Part shown: positions 33,401 to 38,658 of the stretch, in pieces | How positions within the stretch are numbered: position 1 is the stretch's first letter | Layout: each line of letters begins with the position of its first letter | Source: an uncultured Bacteroidia bacterium | GTDB lineage: Bacteria; Bacteroidota; Bacteroidia; Bacteroidales; F082 | Assembly: GCA_902770835.1 (NCBI GenBank) | Contig: CACXUM010000005.1 | Coordinates: 78,419 to 142,418, forward strand | DNA length: 64,000 nt | Direction: 5' to 3' | Position numbers and translations under genes: made by a program | The notes under the pieces: model-generated | Databases searched by the model: none | What the model was told of the DNA's origin: nothing | Seen by the model: only the letters and a program-made list of their open reading frames with translations

Positions 33401-36400
33401 GGTGCCAACCAAGGCACCGCCTTGCGAGTTGTAGCCCGTTTCATCGGCGAAGATGTCGTAGAGCTGGTTGTTCGAGTATTCCCAAGCGTCGCACTCATGG
33501 AAAACACCGGCAAGCGAGCCAGTGCCAAGCGCAGTTTCGATAGTGCCGTTGTTGATGGCTGTGATGGCAGTTGACCATTTGTCTTCTTCATAGATGGGAT
33601 CAAAATAATGGGTATTCCCGGTTTTGTAATGCCCGGTACCAATCTGACCTCCTGCAATCTCGACAAAGGTGCTGTCCAACACCAGGCCGTTTTCGGCGCC
33701 GCCATACACGGAAGCGGTGACCACGGGCCTGATGGTGTTCTCGCCTGAAATGGAGTTGATGATTTGCAAATGGGTGCAATTGACCACGCCTAAGGCAATG
33801 GCTTTGGGATAAGTGATGGAGTCGGCCACGCCTTGTCCGCCGCAGAAAATCCAGCCACGGTCGTCATCGTCGGGGTTGTGGTCTTCCCAAGGCATCAATG
33901 AGCCATTGAGACCCACTGAACCGCCTCTCATAGTCACGGTGGCCAAGCCGGTGTTTTCAGCGCAAGCCGTGGGGAATTGCACTTCAGCATTGGGATGATT
34001 GGGGTCATTCGCCGGATAGGTCACCGTGGTATAATTGTAGGTACCCACCGAGCCCATCTGGCCGCCGCCGTAAACACTGCGCTTGACGGTGCCGCCCCTC
34101 ATGTCGACGGTGGCGTTGCCTTTCACCAAACCGGCAATCTCTTCTGTTTCTATGCCCATGCCGCCGCCAAAGACGGAGCCTTCGACGGAACCACCAATCA
34201 TGTTTACATTGGTTTCTTGCTTCACCTGTCCGTAGGAGCCGCCGCCATACACATTGCCGACCACTGTGCCGCTGCCATTATTGACATTCACCACGGCATT
34301 GCTGGCAGAGGCGAACTGCGTCAAAGGAGCATGTTCGTCGATGATACCACGGCCTGCGCCGTAAACGTGGCCGCCGTAGAGAGACCCTGCTGCCGCACCA
34401 CTACTCACGACCTCGCCGATGGCACCGCCATAGATGTTCACCGTACAGGTCGAAGTGCCGGGATCATAGTCTGTTGTTGGAAGCGGACCCACAGTGGCCA
34501 TTGAACCGCCACCATACACATTGCGGTGGATGGTGCCGCCGTTGACCGTAACGTTGGTGTTCAAAGTGACCGAACCTGCCGAAGGGCAGTAGTCATCGCT
34601 AGTTCCAATCTTGTCGGTACCCTGACCGGCACCATACACATTGCCGCGATAGGCCCATTTGTCATCAGTAATGTTGCCTTCTTCAGGATCATATTCTACT
34701 CCAATTTCGCCCTTGTTGACGTTGACATAGGTGTGCCAACGCACATGGCCATTGTCGCCGCCGCCAAACACCGCGCCTTTGATGGTGGGACCTGTCGTCA
34801 CATTGGCATCAGGGTCGCCAATGTTGACAATGGTCTTGTTGACATAGCCGAGGAAGAAGTCGCGGTTGTAGTCGTAGAGCGGGTTCAAGTTGACGGTATT
34901 GAAAGGCGCGCCCTTCGACGAGCCGAAAACAAAACCGTTTTTGTAGCCATCGCCCGGATAGCCAGTAGTGCCAATGGTGCCGCCCGTGATGGTGACGGTG
35001 CAGGTGCCGCTGTTCTGGTAAGGTTCGGGCAAGGCTGATACATTAGTCAACTCGCCATAGCCCATATAGTTGCCCTTGCCCACCGAGGCGAAGTTGCCGC
35101 CGCCAAACACATTGTGAAGCACTTGACCACCGCTGATGACGACCTCTGTATTGCCGTAAACCTTGCCGGAGGTGATGCTGCGTTGAGGCGAAGGATCCAA
35201 ATCGGAACTCGGATTATTGGGATCTTTCAATGCAACCATATAGGTATCCGTGCCATCGCCGCCGCCGAAGACCGAACCTCTGACGAGGCCGTTGGTCAGC
35301 GTAACCTTAGCGTTTTCGTACACCGTGCCGTTCTCGCCCGAGCCATACACCGAGCCAATGATGACATTGGGTGTGGCATCAGTGACATTACCTGTGGGAG
35401 GTGCAAAGTTGACCTCGACCTCAGTCTCGCGCACGATGGCCATGGTTTCCATTGTGCCAAGCGGGCCTACATCGCCGCGTGCCGAACCAAACACGTTACC
35501 GCTTTCGGCAACAGGTGCCGCCAAGGTGCCGATGTGGCCGCCTCGGATGTTGACTTCCGTCTTGCCGGTGGTCACAGGCTCATTGTTTGCATCGGTAATC
35601 GTGGTATACGTCAATTTGTAAGGCCAGCTGAGGGCGGCTGAGGTGTTGGTGTTGGTGTGTGCTTCGTCAATCGTGAACGAACCCACCGAGGCCACGGCGC
35701 CAGCGCCATACACGCTGCGGCTGATTTTGCCGCCATAGATGTTGACCTTGGTGTTGCCTTGCACCACACCTGCCAAGGGGTTGTAGGCCCATGTGGTGTC
35801 AGCCTCAGTAGTGCCTGGGTTCTCAATACTCACAATGTATTGGTCGGTACCGCAACCTGCGCCGTACACGTTGCCACGGTAGGGGAATTTCTTCTCCTTT
35901 TCGTCAGCAGTCATGGCTGCATACTCATCAGCCGTGCAGCCGATGGTGCCGCCAAACACGTTGATGACGGCTTCCATATAGGTGTGGCCATTTTCGCCTG
36001 AGCCATACACCGAGCCGTTGATTTTGGCGTTGCCGGAGAGGTTGGAGGCTTCGCCGGTGCTGGCATTGACGGTGCCCGTGCCGATGTTGACCTCGGAAAA
36101 GGCAACGTAGGTGACGTGATCGAGGAAATTGCCCGGTTCGGCAATCTCGCCTCGTCCCGAACCGAAAACCATGCCGTTATTGTCGCCGTCGGTGCCGATT
36201 TCGCCTCCCGTGATGGTAATCTTGGAATGGCCGAAGCCAAGATAGGGGTGCGTGGGATTGATCAACTCGGAAGCATTATAGGTGCCCACCGAAGCGATGG
36301 CACCGCCGCCATACACGTTGTGAAGCACATGGCCGCCCGTTATCTCCAAGTAGGTGTCGCCAAACACGCGGCCTGCGGTGATGCTGAGGTTGAGTGCGTT

Positions 36401-37987
36401 GTTTTCCTTGTAGCGTGCCGTGCCGCCGCCGCCGGCAAACACGTTGCCATGCCAGCCGCCCAAGTCGTGTCCGATGGTGCCTCCGTTGATGGTGACGTAT
36501 GTATTGCCCTGCACATGGCCGTTGGCACCGCCGCCATACACGCTGTTATAGATGGTTCCGTCGGTCACAGTGACATGGGTGTGACCCACGTAGGCCTCGT
36601 CTACCACTTGGTGCAAAGGAGCAAGAGGTTCCAATCCGTGAGGCCCTGTCCCGGGCTTGCGCGGACGACCCGGCAAACCACGACCGCCGCCATAGACATC
36701 GCCGTTGTTGAGGCCAGTGAGACCTGCGGTAGCACTAAAACTGCCAATGGTGCCGCCGTTGATATTAACGTATGTGTGACCGCCAGAGGCAATGCCAATG
36801 ATGGTGTGGTTATCGTCATCGTCGCTCGTTTCTTCGACGAAAGTGCCCACCATAGCAATAAGGCCACCACCAAACACACGGTTGTAAATCTTCGCGTTTT
36901 CTTCAATAGTGACATGGGTGTTGCCATACACACGACCCGAAGTGTAACAATACTTCGGGTTAGCGAACCATGAAATAAAATCGGAACCTTTGCCGCCGCC
37001 GAACACATTGCCACGGGTAATCTCGCGACCCACGCCGTATTCGTCTTCGATCAGTTCGCCTTCAGTGGCCTTAAGATGAAGTGTGGCTCCGTTATAAGCG
37101 CCACCTACAACGGTGTATGCAGCAGGGGTGCTGGTGCCATGCAACGGCACACCGCCAACGATGGCATTTCCACCAACGATGACATTGGTGCTTGTCTGCA
37201 CATGGCCATTCTCGCCGCTACCGAACACATTCATCACTTGGGCATTGCCATTGATAGTGACGAAAGTCTCATCGACGAAGGAGAGATGCCTGAGCGCACC
37301 GCCCGAAATACCTCGGCTCGAGCCGAACACCCAGCCTTCGTTGCCTCCGAGATACTTGAATGCCGAGTCTGCATAGGCCTCTTGGTTCGCTATGCCTGAC
37401 GCTGCCAGTTCTTCAGCCGTGGCAGTGGTCAAGTCTTCCATCTTGGGGCCGATGAGTGCATTGCCCGTGATGGTCACCGTGGCCTGTCCGCCCGATTCAT
37501 AGGCGGCAATACCCGTTTGTTGCGGGATGGTGGCGATACCCACCGTGGCAATATTGCCGCCGCCATACACGGCACGGCGCACCACTGCATCGCCTCCGAC
37601 ATAAACGGTGGTGTTGCCTTGCACACGACCCGCATTGGGGTTAAAGATGGGCGAACCATTCGGGTTGGTACCTATTATCTCATAACCATTGCCGCCGCCA
37701 TACACGTTGCCGTAGTCGACACGGGTGATTTGGACATCTTTGTCATATTTGCGTTCCTCCAAACCCAATTTCTTGCCCACGGTGCCGCCATTGACGGTGA
37801 CAGTGGTGTTGCCCGTACCGTCGTCGGCGGTCTTCACCACCTCGCCGATGTTGCCACCGCCGTAGACGTTGCCTTCGATGAGAATCTGCGCTTGCGCCAT
37901 GCCGCTAACGAGCAACATAGCCGTCAAGATGAATGTCTTTCGTCTAGTTTTCAAAATCCTGATGTTACGAATAGGTTTATATTTCAT
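15488..37987 (-). CDS. Giant [VI][FY]GGG-repeat secreted protein with T9SS type A sorting domain
   Basis: 7499 aa, uninterrupted. A signal peptide (about residues 1-34, ending MAQAQ) is followed at once by the repeats. From about residue 37 to 5700 the protein is built of rungs of 15-45 residues with cores such as GSVYGGG, NVFGGG, GNTxVxIxGGxIG; there are well over a hundred by eye. The pattern suggests a long right-handed beta-solenoid. Superrepeats of about 1.4 kb start near residues 1715, 2173, 3273, 3763 and (diverged) 4235. A module at about residues 2560-3020 matches the end of the neighbouring gene 2. The C-terminal 1800 residues are different, with GLUG-like repeats near residue 6580 (MGGLVGRM, GGLVAQM, GGLVGKS) and beta-rich parts. 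The last 80 residues form a T9SS type A sorting domain (LEFIDVHGRVLW, then GMYLMRLTNNEG). Probably exported to the outer-membrane surface or medium; function unknown, adhesin-like by architecture. Confidence 0.9.
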   Translation of the reverse strand: MKYKPIRNIRILKTRRKTFILTAMLLVSGMAQAQILIEGNVYGGGNIGEVVKTADDGTGNTTVTVNGGTVGKKLGLEERKYDKDVQITRVDYGNVYGGGNGYEIIGTNPNGSPIFNPNAGRVQGNTTVYVGGDAVVRRAVYGGGNIATVGIATIPQQTGIAAYESGGQATVTITGNALIGPKMEDLTTATAEELAASGIANQEAYADSAFKYLGGNEGWVFGSSRGISGGALRHLSFVDETFVTINGNAQVMNVFGSGENGHVQTSTNVIVGGNAIVGGVPLHGTSTPAAYTVVGGAYNGATLHLKATEGELIEDEYGVGREITRGNVFGGGKGSDFISWFANPKYCYTSGRVYGNTHVTIEENAKIYNRVFGGGLIAMVGTFVEETSDDDDNHTIIGIASGGHTYVNINGGTIGSFSATAGLTGLNNGDVYGGGRGLPGRPRKPGTGPHGLEPLAPLHQVVDEAYVGHTHVTVTDGTIYNSVYGGGANGHVQGNTYVTINGGTIGHDLGGWHGNVFAGGGGTARYKENNALNLSITAGRVFGDTYLEITGGHVLHNVYGGGAIASVGTYNASELINPTHPYLGFGHSKITITGGEIGTDGDNNGMVFGSGRGEIAEPGNFLDHVTYVAFSEVNIGTGTVNASTGEASNLSGNAKINGSVYGSGENGHTYMEAVINVFGGTIGCTADEYAAMTADEKEKKFPYRGNVYGAGCGTDQYIVSIENPGTTEADTTWAYNPLAGVVQGNTKVNIYGGKISRSVYGAGAVASVGSFTIDEAHTNTNTSAALSWPYKLTYTTITDANNEPVTTGKTEVNIRGGHIGTLAAPVAESGNVFGSARGDVGPLGTMETMAIVRETEVEVNFAPPTGNVTDATPNVIIGSVYGSGENGTVYENAKVTLTNGLVRGSVFGGGDGTDTYMVALKDPNNPSSDLDPSPQRSITSGKVYGNTEVVISGGQVLHNVFGGGNFASVGKGNYMGYGELTNVSALPEPYQNSGTCTVTITGGTIGTTGYPGDGYKNGFVFGSSKGAPFNTVNLNPLYDYNRDFFLGYVNKTIVNIGDPDANVTTGPTIKGAVFGGGDNGHVRWHTYVNVNKGEIGVEYDPEEGNITDDKWAYRGNVYGAGQGTDKIGTSDDYCPSAGSVTLNTNVTVNGGTIHRNVYGGGSMATVGPLPTTDYDPGTSTCTVNIYGGAIGEVVSSGAAAGSLYGGHVYGAGRGIIDEHAPLTQFASASNAVVNVNNGSGTVVGNVYGGGSYGQVKQETNVNMIGGSVEGSVFGGGMGIETEEIAGLVKGNATVDMRGGTVKRSVYGGGQMGSVGTYNYTTVTYPANDPNHPNAEVQFPTACAENTGLATVTMRGGSVGLNGSLMPWEDHNPDDDDRGWIFCGGQGVADSITYPKAIALGVVNCTHLQIINSISGENTIRPVVTASVYGGAENGLVLDSTFVEIAGGQIGTGHYKTGNTHYFDPIYEEDKWSTAITAINNGTIETALGTGSLAGVFHECDAWEYSNNQLYDIFADETGYNSQGGALVGTNGHSFFGNVFGGGSGYYPIKAGVWRRTAGQVNGNTRVEITGGHILTAVYGGNETTDVKGKSTVKMNGGTVGIPRTAVQIAANPLSGNIYGAGMGDPRSMFNTMTNVKKTQVYLTGGTVFGNVYGGSREGHVLDSTLVVIGQEQGKSTLIGTTGFSGFDGLVFGGGMGNVDYFDAEGRRFPVGRVGGNTHVRMTDGKVLGSIYGGGLVALGGVNVEGWIDSPYDAVNHGRAKVEVSGGVIGNYAHDGLDLLLSDQHVGNVFGGGRGNVEEYREDDLGRVGNAVVKISGSPTVYGSVYGGGQMANVGFWDDYDQWYHEGTAFTKVSISGAPTIGTQKEFDPDYSSGTGTLTPKWTFYDVINGVKMINHTLTGNVFGGGKGDVKLDEDGYVVGLEHGHCGSSEVSISGTPTIRSSVFGGSERGAVWGDTKVNITGGTIGTEVSDPTYNFGSVFGGSYGMDAYTHLNLTNPSQQVLDSVNGLAGRVYGNTSVDITGGVVRGNVFGGGDMASVGIWDKVLDGNDNLIDIVAKNDPDRPAFRGNATVNVGGEAVIGPLDNTGLNAYVFGGGKGFSYDPDELRKAYSNVDSTFVTISGGKIWGSVYGGGSDSHVLGSTSVIVHSGANIGDDGLSTWDGNIFGGGRNFFNSNHTNGRVAGNVTIDMDGGTIQGSVFGGGRMALTGVNMLGNPYVTEHVYDSAFNNKPIHGLATINVSGTATTANGVTTYSTNIGNPNGNELLNGSNESVGDVFGSGKGDTKNYEDILAGRVANTKVGISGSPRIYGSVFGGGEMAGVGYWYTEDGKAKFYDKSGTSEVTIGREGESDNPVIGTDYEFTQEYAATNPEWTIYDDDGTIIHTCTGNVFGGCQGDVNITAPHWVSMGRSRNAKVVVNGGTIKSRVFGGAEQGSMAGNTSVVINGGTIGTLVTMSTNGGGGNGDGRDGETQYYIGGVYGGGYGSHNSAYNVTHNNDSTNISSDLLAGRVYGNARVDVLGGTVQGSVFGGASFAYLGGYGTNPHGNAKVYIGSESQMGIPDVGTTILGGVYGANNYNGTPYGDVEVHVYHTAHTGQPTTAGGNAYPTVPASGATPEWLATIPNGTDNFALYQVFGGGNRANYTPKLAANKATVHVYGCEENTIYELYGGGNAAEIGSATAGYTTDANVIIEGGRIHSVFGGGNGNPDPANIYGIATTSVEGGLIDELFGGSNGYGNVNEINLVVAEDSDCELAIVNGYGGGNISPEIGEIIATLECCSNPTPYNNFYGGAHSAVIYGNVTLNVYGGKVTNLFGGSEGSQGIPADIKKYPIDWQTGDYSDEVKAFMQSHPDLAGTGGNVTVNLYGGTHTNVFGGCDVNGNIEGVVTVNVLDVEDNCPLKIANIYGASKETPYTPDDIIVEDVPQKPVSPVINVVHIKDTDGISQNVFGAGKGNTATVTSNPMVNIGYNHATMAQYIPLDAYGDSIYHVQGRTPRAYVKGSVYGGGEYGKVIGNPSVNINRSNTVVDNFVYGAGCGNDTDIDCAKVTGGTTVRIKDGLIKRSVFGGGEMAIVTGDTKVEMSGGTVGSWETIGDEQYLHGSIYGGGQGSPNPVNEQYMDAADYGRVNGNTYIDISGNAHILKDVYGGGQMGSVGNGDLSDNTTGVAHVTISGGQIGPFVADKKNANVYGGGQGEVDEDFITHYTTHANVDSTSVIVCDSALVYGNVFGGSANGHVLAGTRVLVEKGNNTKDKKPIIGTDGMHGGDGHVYGGGQGNTSNFSAGRVGGNTKVVMTDGTVMGCIYGGGNVALTGVDVDGTFASFIDDDQKYDSIQHGMAEVVVSGGIIGNPANDGLDLLRSNQKLGNIYGGGRGDPNEYLEDDFGRAANADVSISGSPTIYGSVFGGGQMANVGHWNNYSDWYTTQTGTTRVIINGAPQIGTALEFDHDNYAIAEPLPIKTLYDTINDVRMISHTSTGNVFGGGQGDMIIDEEGDAEGFEQGHCCTTIVNINMNDGGHIMSSVFGGSEQGAVWGDTKVKIERGVIGTSGIEADSLDVDLDEWVTASNLYRFGSVFGGSYGVDSYKHLHSNDAAVADTANSYAGRVYGNTYVNITGGSICGNVFGGGNMASVGYWNKVLDDNDNLIDFVPAPYPNTIGIKGHAKVNVSGAAIIGPLDPNGLNASVYGGGKGIGDDPDDLRKKYGNVNSTEVTINLGETGHVYGSVFGGGADGHVLRDAVVNITGGTIGTTGLHDDGLVFGGGQGTSGSFSAGRVGGSTEVIMTDGTVLGNIYGGGSVALTGVDVNGSFESYESLVDGVHVYDSIRHGLARVEVSGGTIGNHNHSGLDLLLNDLRVGNIYGGGRGDLNEFREDDFGRSANAMVHIYNSPTIYGSVYGGGQMANVGRWNDYDTWYTQKTGATKVTIDGTPTIGTEKEFDYAYSTGTGASAPKWTLYEVINGMRMITYTRTGNVYGSGQGNIKLDNDGYVVGTEHGHCRATEVNISGTPTIMSSVYGGAEQGAVWGDTKVNITGGTIGTENIVAGNSDYYSYGSVYGGSYGMDAYTHLNLTNPSQQVLDSVNDLAGHVYGNTFVNITGGAVRCNVFGGGDMASVGEWDDDFVPVSNTGNATVNVSGSAIVGPMDGTGLNAYVFGGGKGIGNDPYNLRKEYCNINSTNVTVELNEAGDNVGRVYGSLYGGGSDCHVLGDTYVTLNSGVIGTYDAEHSTISSWGGNIFGGGRNFLKTNYAAGRVAGNTHVEMKGGTIYGAIFGGGRHAVTGVGLDGMTMLDGENHGNTNVEVKGGIVGCEDIVTSFIDRPIGEVYGGGKGSMVGITLPGHPSASALFISLVKNTNVEISQANPAVPTRILNTVYGGGETANVGHYTWTTDPNGYEISNIAMKPGTGKTNVTIKGGIIGVDRSVMSYTLVPGTYTLASNPVGNVFGGGKGLSDNPANYAQGISTVYGHKNLVDIMGTVGSTTVTVENTSETIRPWVKGSVYGGSASGHVLRDTEVTIAGGQIGAGNSGTADVLYTDGEDNNQFFNPIDYFETEHTDLDDVASEDALYECYHWPYREPYRPFDILEIAAGNTPCDGKTWFGNVYGGGSGFLPYITRNYNNTADTAVWNRESGKVYGNTKVTITGGHILTNVYGGCETADVGLYDDNLDNISGGNDTIIMTGGTIGVPRTLAQIAAHPLTCYLFGAGKGDPRTQFDTWTNVDSVYVEVSGGIIYGSVFGGGEEGHVMNDVEVVIKDEAIIGTTGTSYVDGNIFGGGRGFSGEALTAGTVGGNVKVDIQDGITLGSVYGGGRLASVGTHFTAPEDDNYGQFQEDTEDKTHGYVTIDISGGRIGNTHEYLYSPDPEHPEKKLEATYGGNVFAGAMGRLTKLDGTTINPLWPSLGKVKQTEVTVSGNAEIWSSVYGGGQFGTVRDNATVNIMGGTIGTDVKHPDYNGTSNNKHYHFGSVYGGGLGSKDMRYDGTYANDSTESNLYKRPVEIAGRVYGNTFVNISGGQVLENVFGGGEVASVGMVKDGNFVKGVATVIVNGGEVGPMDMNGLNAHVYGGSKGVDKDEDNAYKAYCNVNETHVTVEKHIGEGGDVVSSPQVWGSVFGGGSDGHVLGDAAVNFNGGTLGTTGETTWDGNIFGGGQNFSASNLTAGRVGGNATVTVTEGHMLGSIFGGGRLGSVGIDEDGNMQEGNNHGFTLVNVGGDIQTGEIKIGHGAANDHDQVGGNVYGSGKGIAGPSTSIYPKLAQVKQTVVNIKEREGFETWIEGSVFGSGEDGHVLKDTYVNIFGGQIGGHDYGDLTPCADPYHGNVYGAGRGIDTYTQGGTQYYSATAGIVRGNTNVNMYGGHIVRNVYGGGNLASVGNANETPDANGNYHTGLASVTIVGGTVGTINENENFGNVFGSGHGGSGDEYVNLAYVKNTHVTIGQTARIYGSVFGGGEDGHVRMNAIVDIEGGIIGDAGDVVSQPLDGNVYGGGRGLLLNGESQTAGEVYGYTTVNIKNSTYNGVNYSPVIWNNVFGGGSQSVVQQYKVVNMSGGLVHGSVFGGSREIPTGRTNIAKRWVNMWGGTIEGDLYGCSYRGIDGDPANLTAWASFVNMSGGTVLGNVYGAGFSGEVKGSVAVLIGKNAIENAISNTFNEHKPDPVIAAKLDIRGNVFGGSNYYGTEQQSAWNQYDVSGYNRAFIDGTGYNTTSSDPDEELYMNIGGGLYGCGTHSESGKAGRLIMVKNYGTRNPGGDAATELTAASRQLTTLQRAGVVLFDNANVKFSGEPDISGQYPDRIFGVLQVDNGLYATNASGIVLGSVTHPAYMDSIKEVRSLKLTSGDSYGHQNPAGDASYQWIGINGNDNMLYLNGSGTALSPAEENVIIFNGDSRMMVRYKDKIANKVKYGALTGFFRMRADAFQIYGMESFAYARPKLTANVNPIAGYDVTENTWNKGDGGFLSYDIAKNMFTSTEIEVLGYTYPETNNDGGDEYTKTKQYPYYNLSKVAKRDDFNLDTEDYRMWVLPVTLGHKWYVDGRGIRTGGWGQDKSHGENWGDFPDKPKLTITGAASGTDIKGGICVDQTPNPFTLTGGGYIFNPKEDIIFVVGPISSAFEQEILNLSTTYPLQLFRYPGGHKMSNGETDVTVWSDDPEAYPSPSTPTATSYNGLASGDKKGPGANYGAMINVSDALVMNNVVVDGLYEYSGAEVTQLEIPPRYATEKLNVGKPLVVTTSGATLTLKGSRTTSGTDVVTNGTFLQRGYNNTDAATTWYHNADYTAASGVHDGGGLYVDAADNVKVNVEGLVTIEGNKQKNGTDVVNSNVYLPTFDKSLTITDVLTTTDDATTKIGITSPIRNRAVNYVNNTFSPVAKAVRAATNVGTLEEPVMVYNDVLDAQAAWENCNFTDDQNWFFVNGHNPNIEGKTRTTYYSSSMSKALNNTTLYFGWTWANVVRRAPQTGDLSGDVSDDFAYDKINSAHDLAWLISQSMGLNGETSTNFSDKPIIRQTGNIDLQQYVWVPIGEQSEGLRSFAGTYDGQGHLITNLSIDYIGFGDRRYERKNYGLFGYVNNGKVNRTFVVSGMIHPMTTVETSAVHNMGGLVGRMVGTSAMVSNSEAAITFNCPAYDFANKVVAGGLVAQMDNGHIHSSMAMPIMQVGALTTGEVGGLVGKSSSGDIFNSFVNATFGVFTGNVNHPKTVGGLLGTNQGAVVENCYVSMHENTLPDNFPMDGLVKSVEGGSISKCYLEEGYTSDLIADGTLNKNFTPASSADIYGYMYLDNTVPITEGTETVNKPMFRVLNKWVDDNNHNGHTYACWARPGLQEINDDLPVLLIDNYSNDANAYIGQGDFRSVGTYAGGPALQYGGTVRDGDALNSALTRPLEKKKIDDETEEDIPDYLFVYGDVDEVGGDLAITQSKVSIHEDVSILHAGSLADYGNNYVGITFDNSCGKATSTPGVNYGLNGLGMGGYPLPRDWHMFSTPLQMAPLGFEYYLNADYSDENNTNRNTYSSGYVGTYYNNIWTNPSTEFSWLNNGVSGDNRYWMKGWVNSQSPRNSSSFDENKWVDGYFPSQYRDRFGEGCIENTDEWGRYPYGMDFYTWTEPDYHWINFKRNGPNHWHTDTRGEDDHWHLEYKPYGIYDEENGKPKNVNEEYLIVGRGYMASIGTETFMQSHGKLNKDISQSDGNDAGLGILLTNTSESKLPGWNLVGNPYHGYLDFNLVGTANSSVLGTVNINTNEGSQDVPFYVIYDADKYNEQSGKASTAFRYYPVTSSINGDYADPYLHPHQGFYVKAKSGGGTLKFTENMLVSRANVGTGGDFRDERPAYPLVNLYLSSDKGCADVTVIEFNRPEWGGARKLKELRVGDGLFYGHHDGTYYAALFAEEGVERVPLWFEAKDDDIFTIKWNTANGDFHSMYLIDNIAGVQYDMLRNDTYSFEGHKGDYPSRFYIVFDVTGVDEFDEGDHNFVFFDGSQWVVTGDGLLEFIDVHGRVLWQKTVSGQSRVGLPNVACGMYLMRLTNNEGTRVQKVIIDKK
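25785..25861. repeat. 77-base perfect direct repeat inside the giant gene, copy 1
   Basis: Identical base for base to 31974-32050, 6189 bases away in the same gene and reading frame. It encodes the segment around YTHLNLTNPSQQVLDSVN. Surrounding sequence is related but diverged. Confidence 0.85.
26300..32860 (-). repeat. Superrepeats of about 1.4 kb in the giant gene
   Basis: The ordered landmarks GRVxGNTxVxMTDG, SPTIYGSVYGGGQMANVG, EHGHC, WGDTKVNITGG and RVYGNTxVNITGG recur. The SPTIYG landmark appears near 32520, 31070, 27810 and 26340; the WGDTKV landmark near 32130, 30690, 27410 and 25950. This gives two tandem pairs, each with 1.44-1.47 kb spacing, separated by a different module at about 28.9-30.3 kb. 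Confidence 0.75.
31974..32050. repeat. 77-base perfect direct repeat inside the giant gene, copy 2
   Basis: Second copy of the perfect repeat at 25785-25861, inside superrepeat A of the 7499-aa gene. Confidence 0.85.
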
Positions 37988-38001
37988 CGTAATATAATGT
38001 T

Positions 38002-38658
38002 TTATCGATTAGAATTCATGTCGTTGTATGCTCTTCCTTCTGTAAAGGTAGCTGTCAATGTGGCATCTTCACTGCCCATGGTGAAATGGGTGGTGGTTAA
38101 GGTAGCGTCAGTCACGCTGGAACCTGTTCCTGTAACGGTCCATCCAGCAAAGTTATAACCTGCTGCCGGGGAGACCACAACGGTTACTGAGGTTTCCGGA
38201 GCCACATAGATGGGTTCGGTGTAGACCACACCATTCACCCTGAAAGTACCACCCGCTGGCGGGTCTGCCACTATCGTAAGTTTCTTAGCGGGAGCATAAT
38301 ATGCCGTTAAGGTGGCATTCTCCGTTCCCATGGTAAAGGTTGTGTTGGCCAAGGTCGTTTTGCCTACACTTGCACCTTCGCCGGTAACTTCCCAATGGCT
38401 GAAGGCATAGAGCGGAGCGGCTGTGGCAACAATGTTGATGTCTACATCCTCGCCAACGGTGTAGGACGGACTCGGTGCATTGCTACCAACCGTGACCGTG
38501 CCATGTTCGGAAGCGACGCTCAAATTGTGCGTGTCGGGGTCGACAAGCACTTGAGGGTTGCCAACCACATTACCATAGTTGCCGCCGCCATAAACGCTGC
38601 CCTTGATGGTGACAGGTTTGTTGGTCGTGCCATCGCCGATAATCACTTTCGGGTTGCT
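38002..38658 (-). CDS. YGGG-repeat gene 2, C-terminal segment with InlB-type B repeats
   Basis: Open segment immediately after the in-frame TAA and in the same frame as the 1525-codon segment upstream. A GTG at 38646 could allow reinitiation (214 aa), but there is no signal peptide, so a separate protein is unlikely. It continues with two last rungs (VKGSVYGGG-like TIKGSVYGGGNYGNVVGN) and then two tandem Divergent-InlB-B-repeat-like units, each with the pattern FxxWxVTGxGxSV...TxFTMGxExATLTA. It ends 14 bases before the start of the 7499-aa gene and has no T9SS sorting domain. Confidence 0.65.
   Translation of the reverse strand, partial: SNPKVIIGDGTTNKPVTIKGSVYGGGNYGNVVGNPQVLVDPDTHNLSVASEHGTVTVGSNAPSPSYTVGEDVDINIVATAAPLYAFSHWEVTGEGASVGKTTLANTTFTMGTENATLTAYYAPAKKLTIVADPPAGGTFRVNGVVYTEPIYVAPETSVTVVVSPAAGYNFAGWTVTGTGSSVTDATLTTTHFTMGSEDATLTATFTEGRAYNDMNSNR

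Noticed and set aside
15488-37987. CRISPR-like or tandem DNA repeats in the giant gene region
   Set aside because: The periodicity is at protein level with variable spacing and continuous reading frame; there are no constant repeats with unique spacers.
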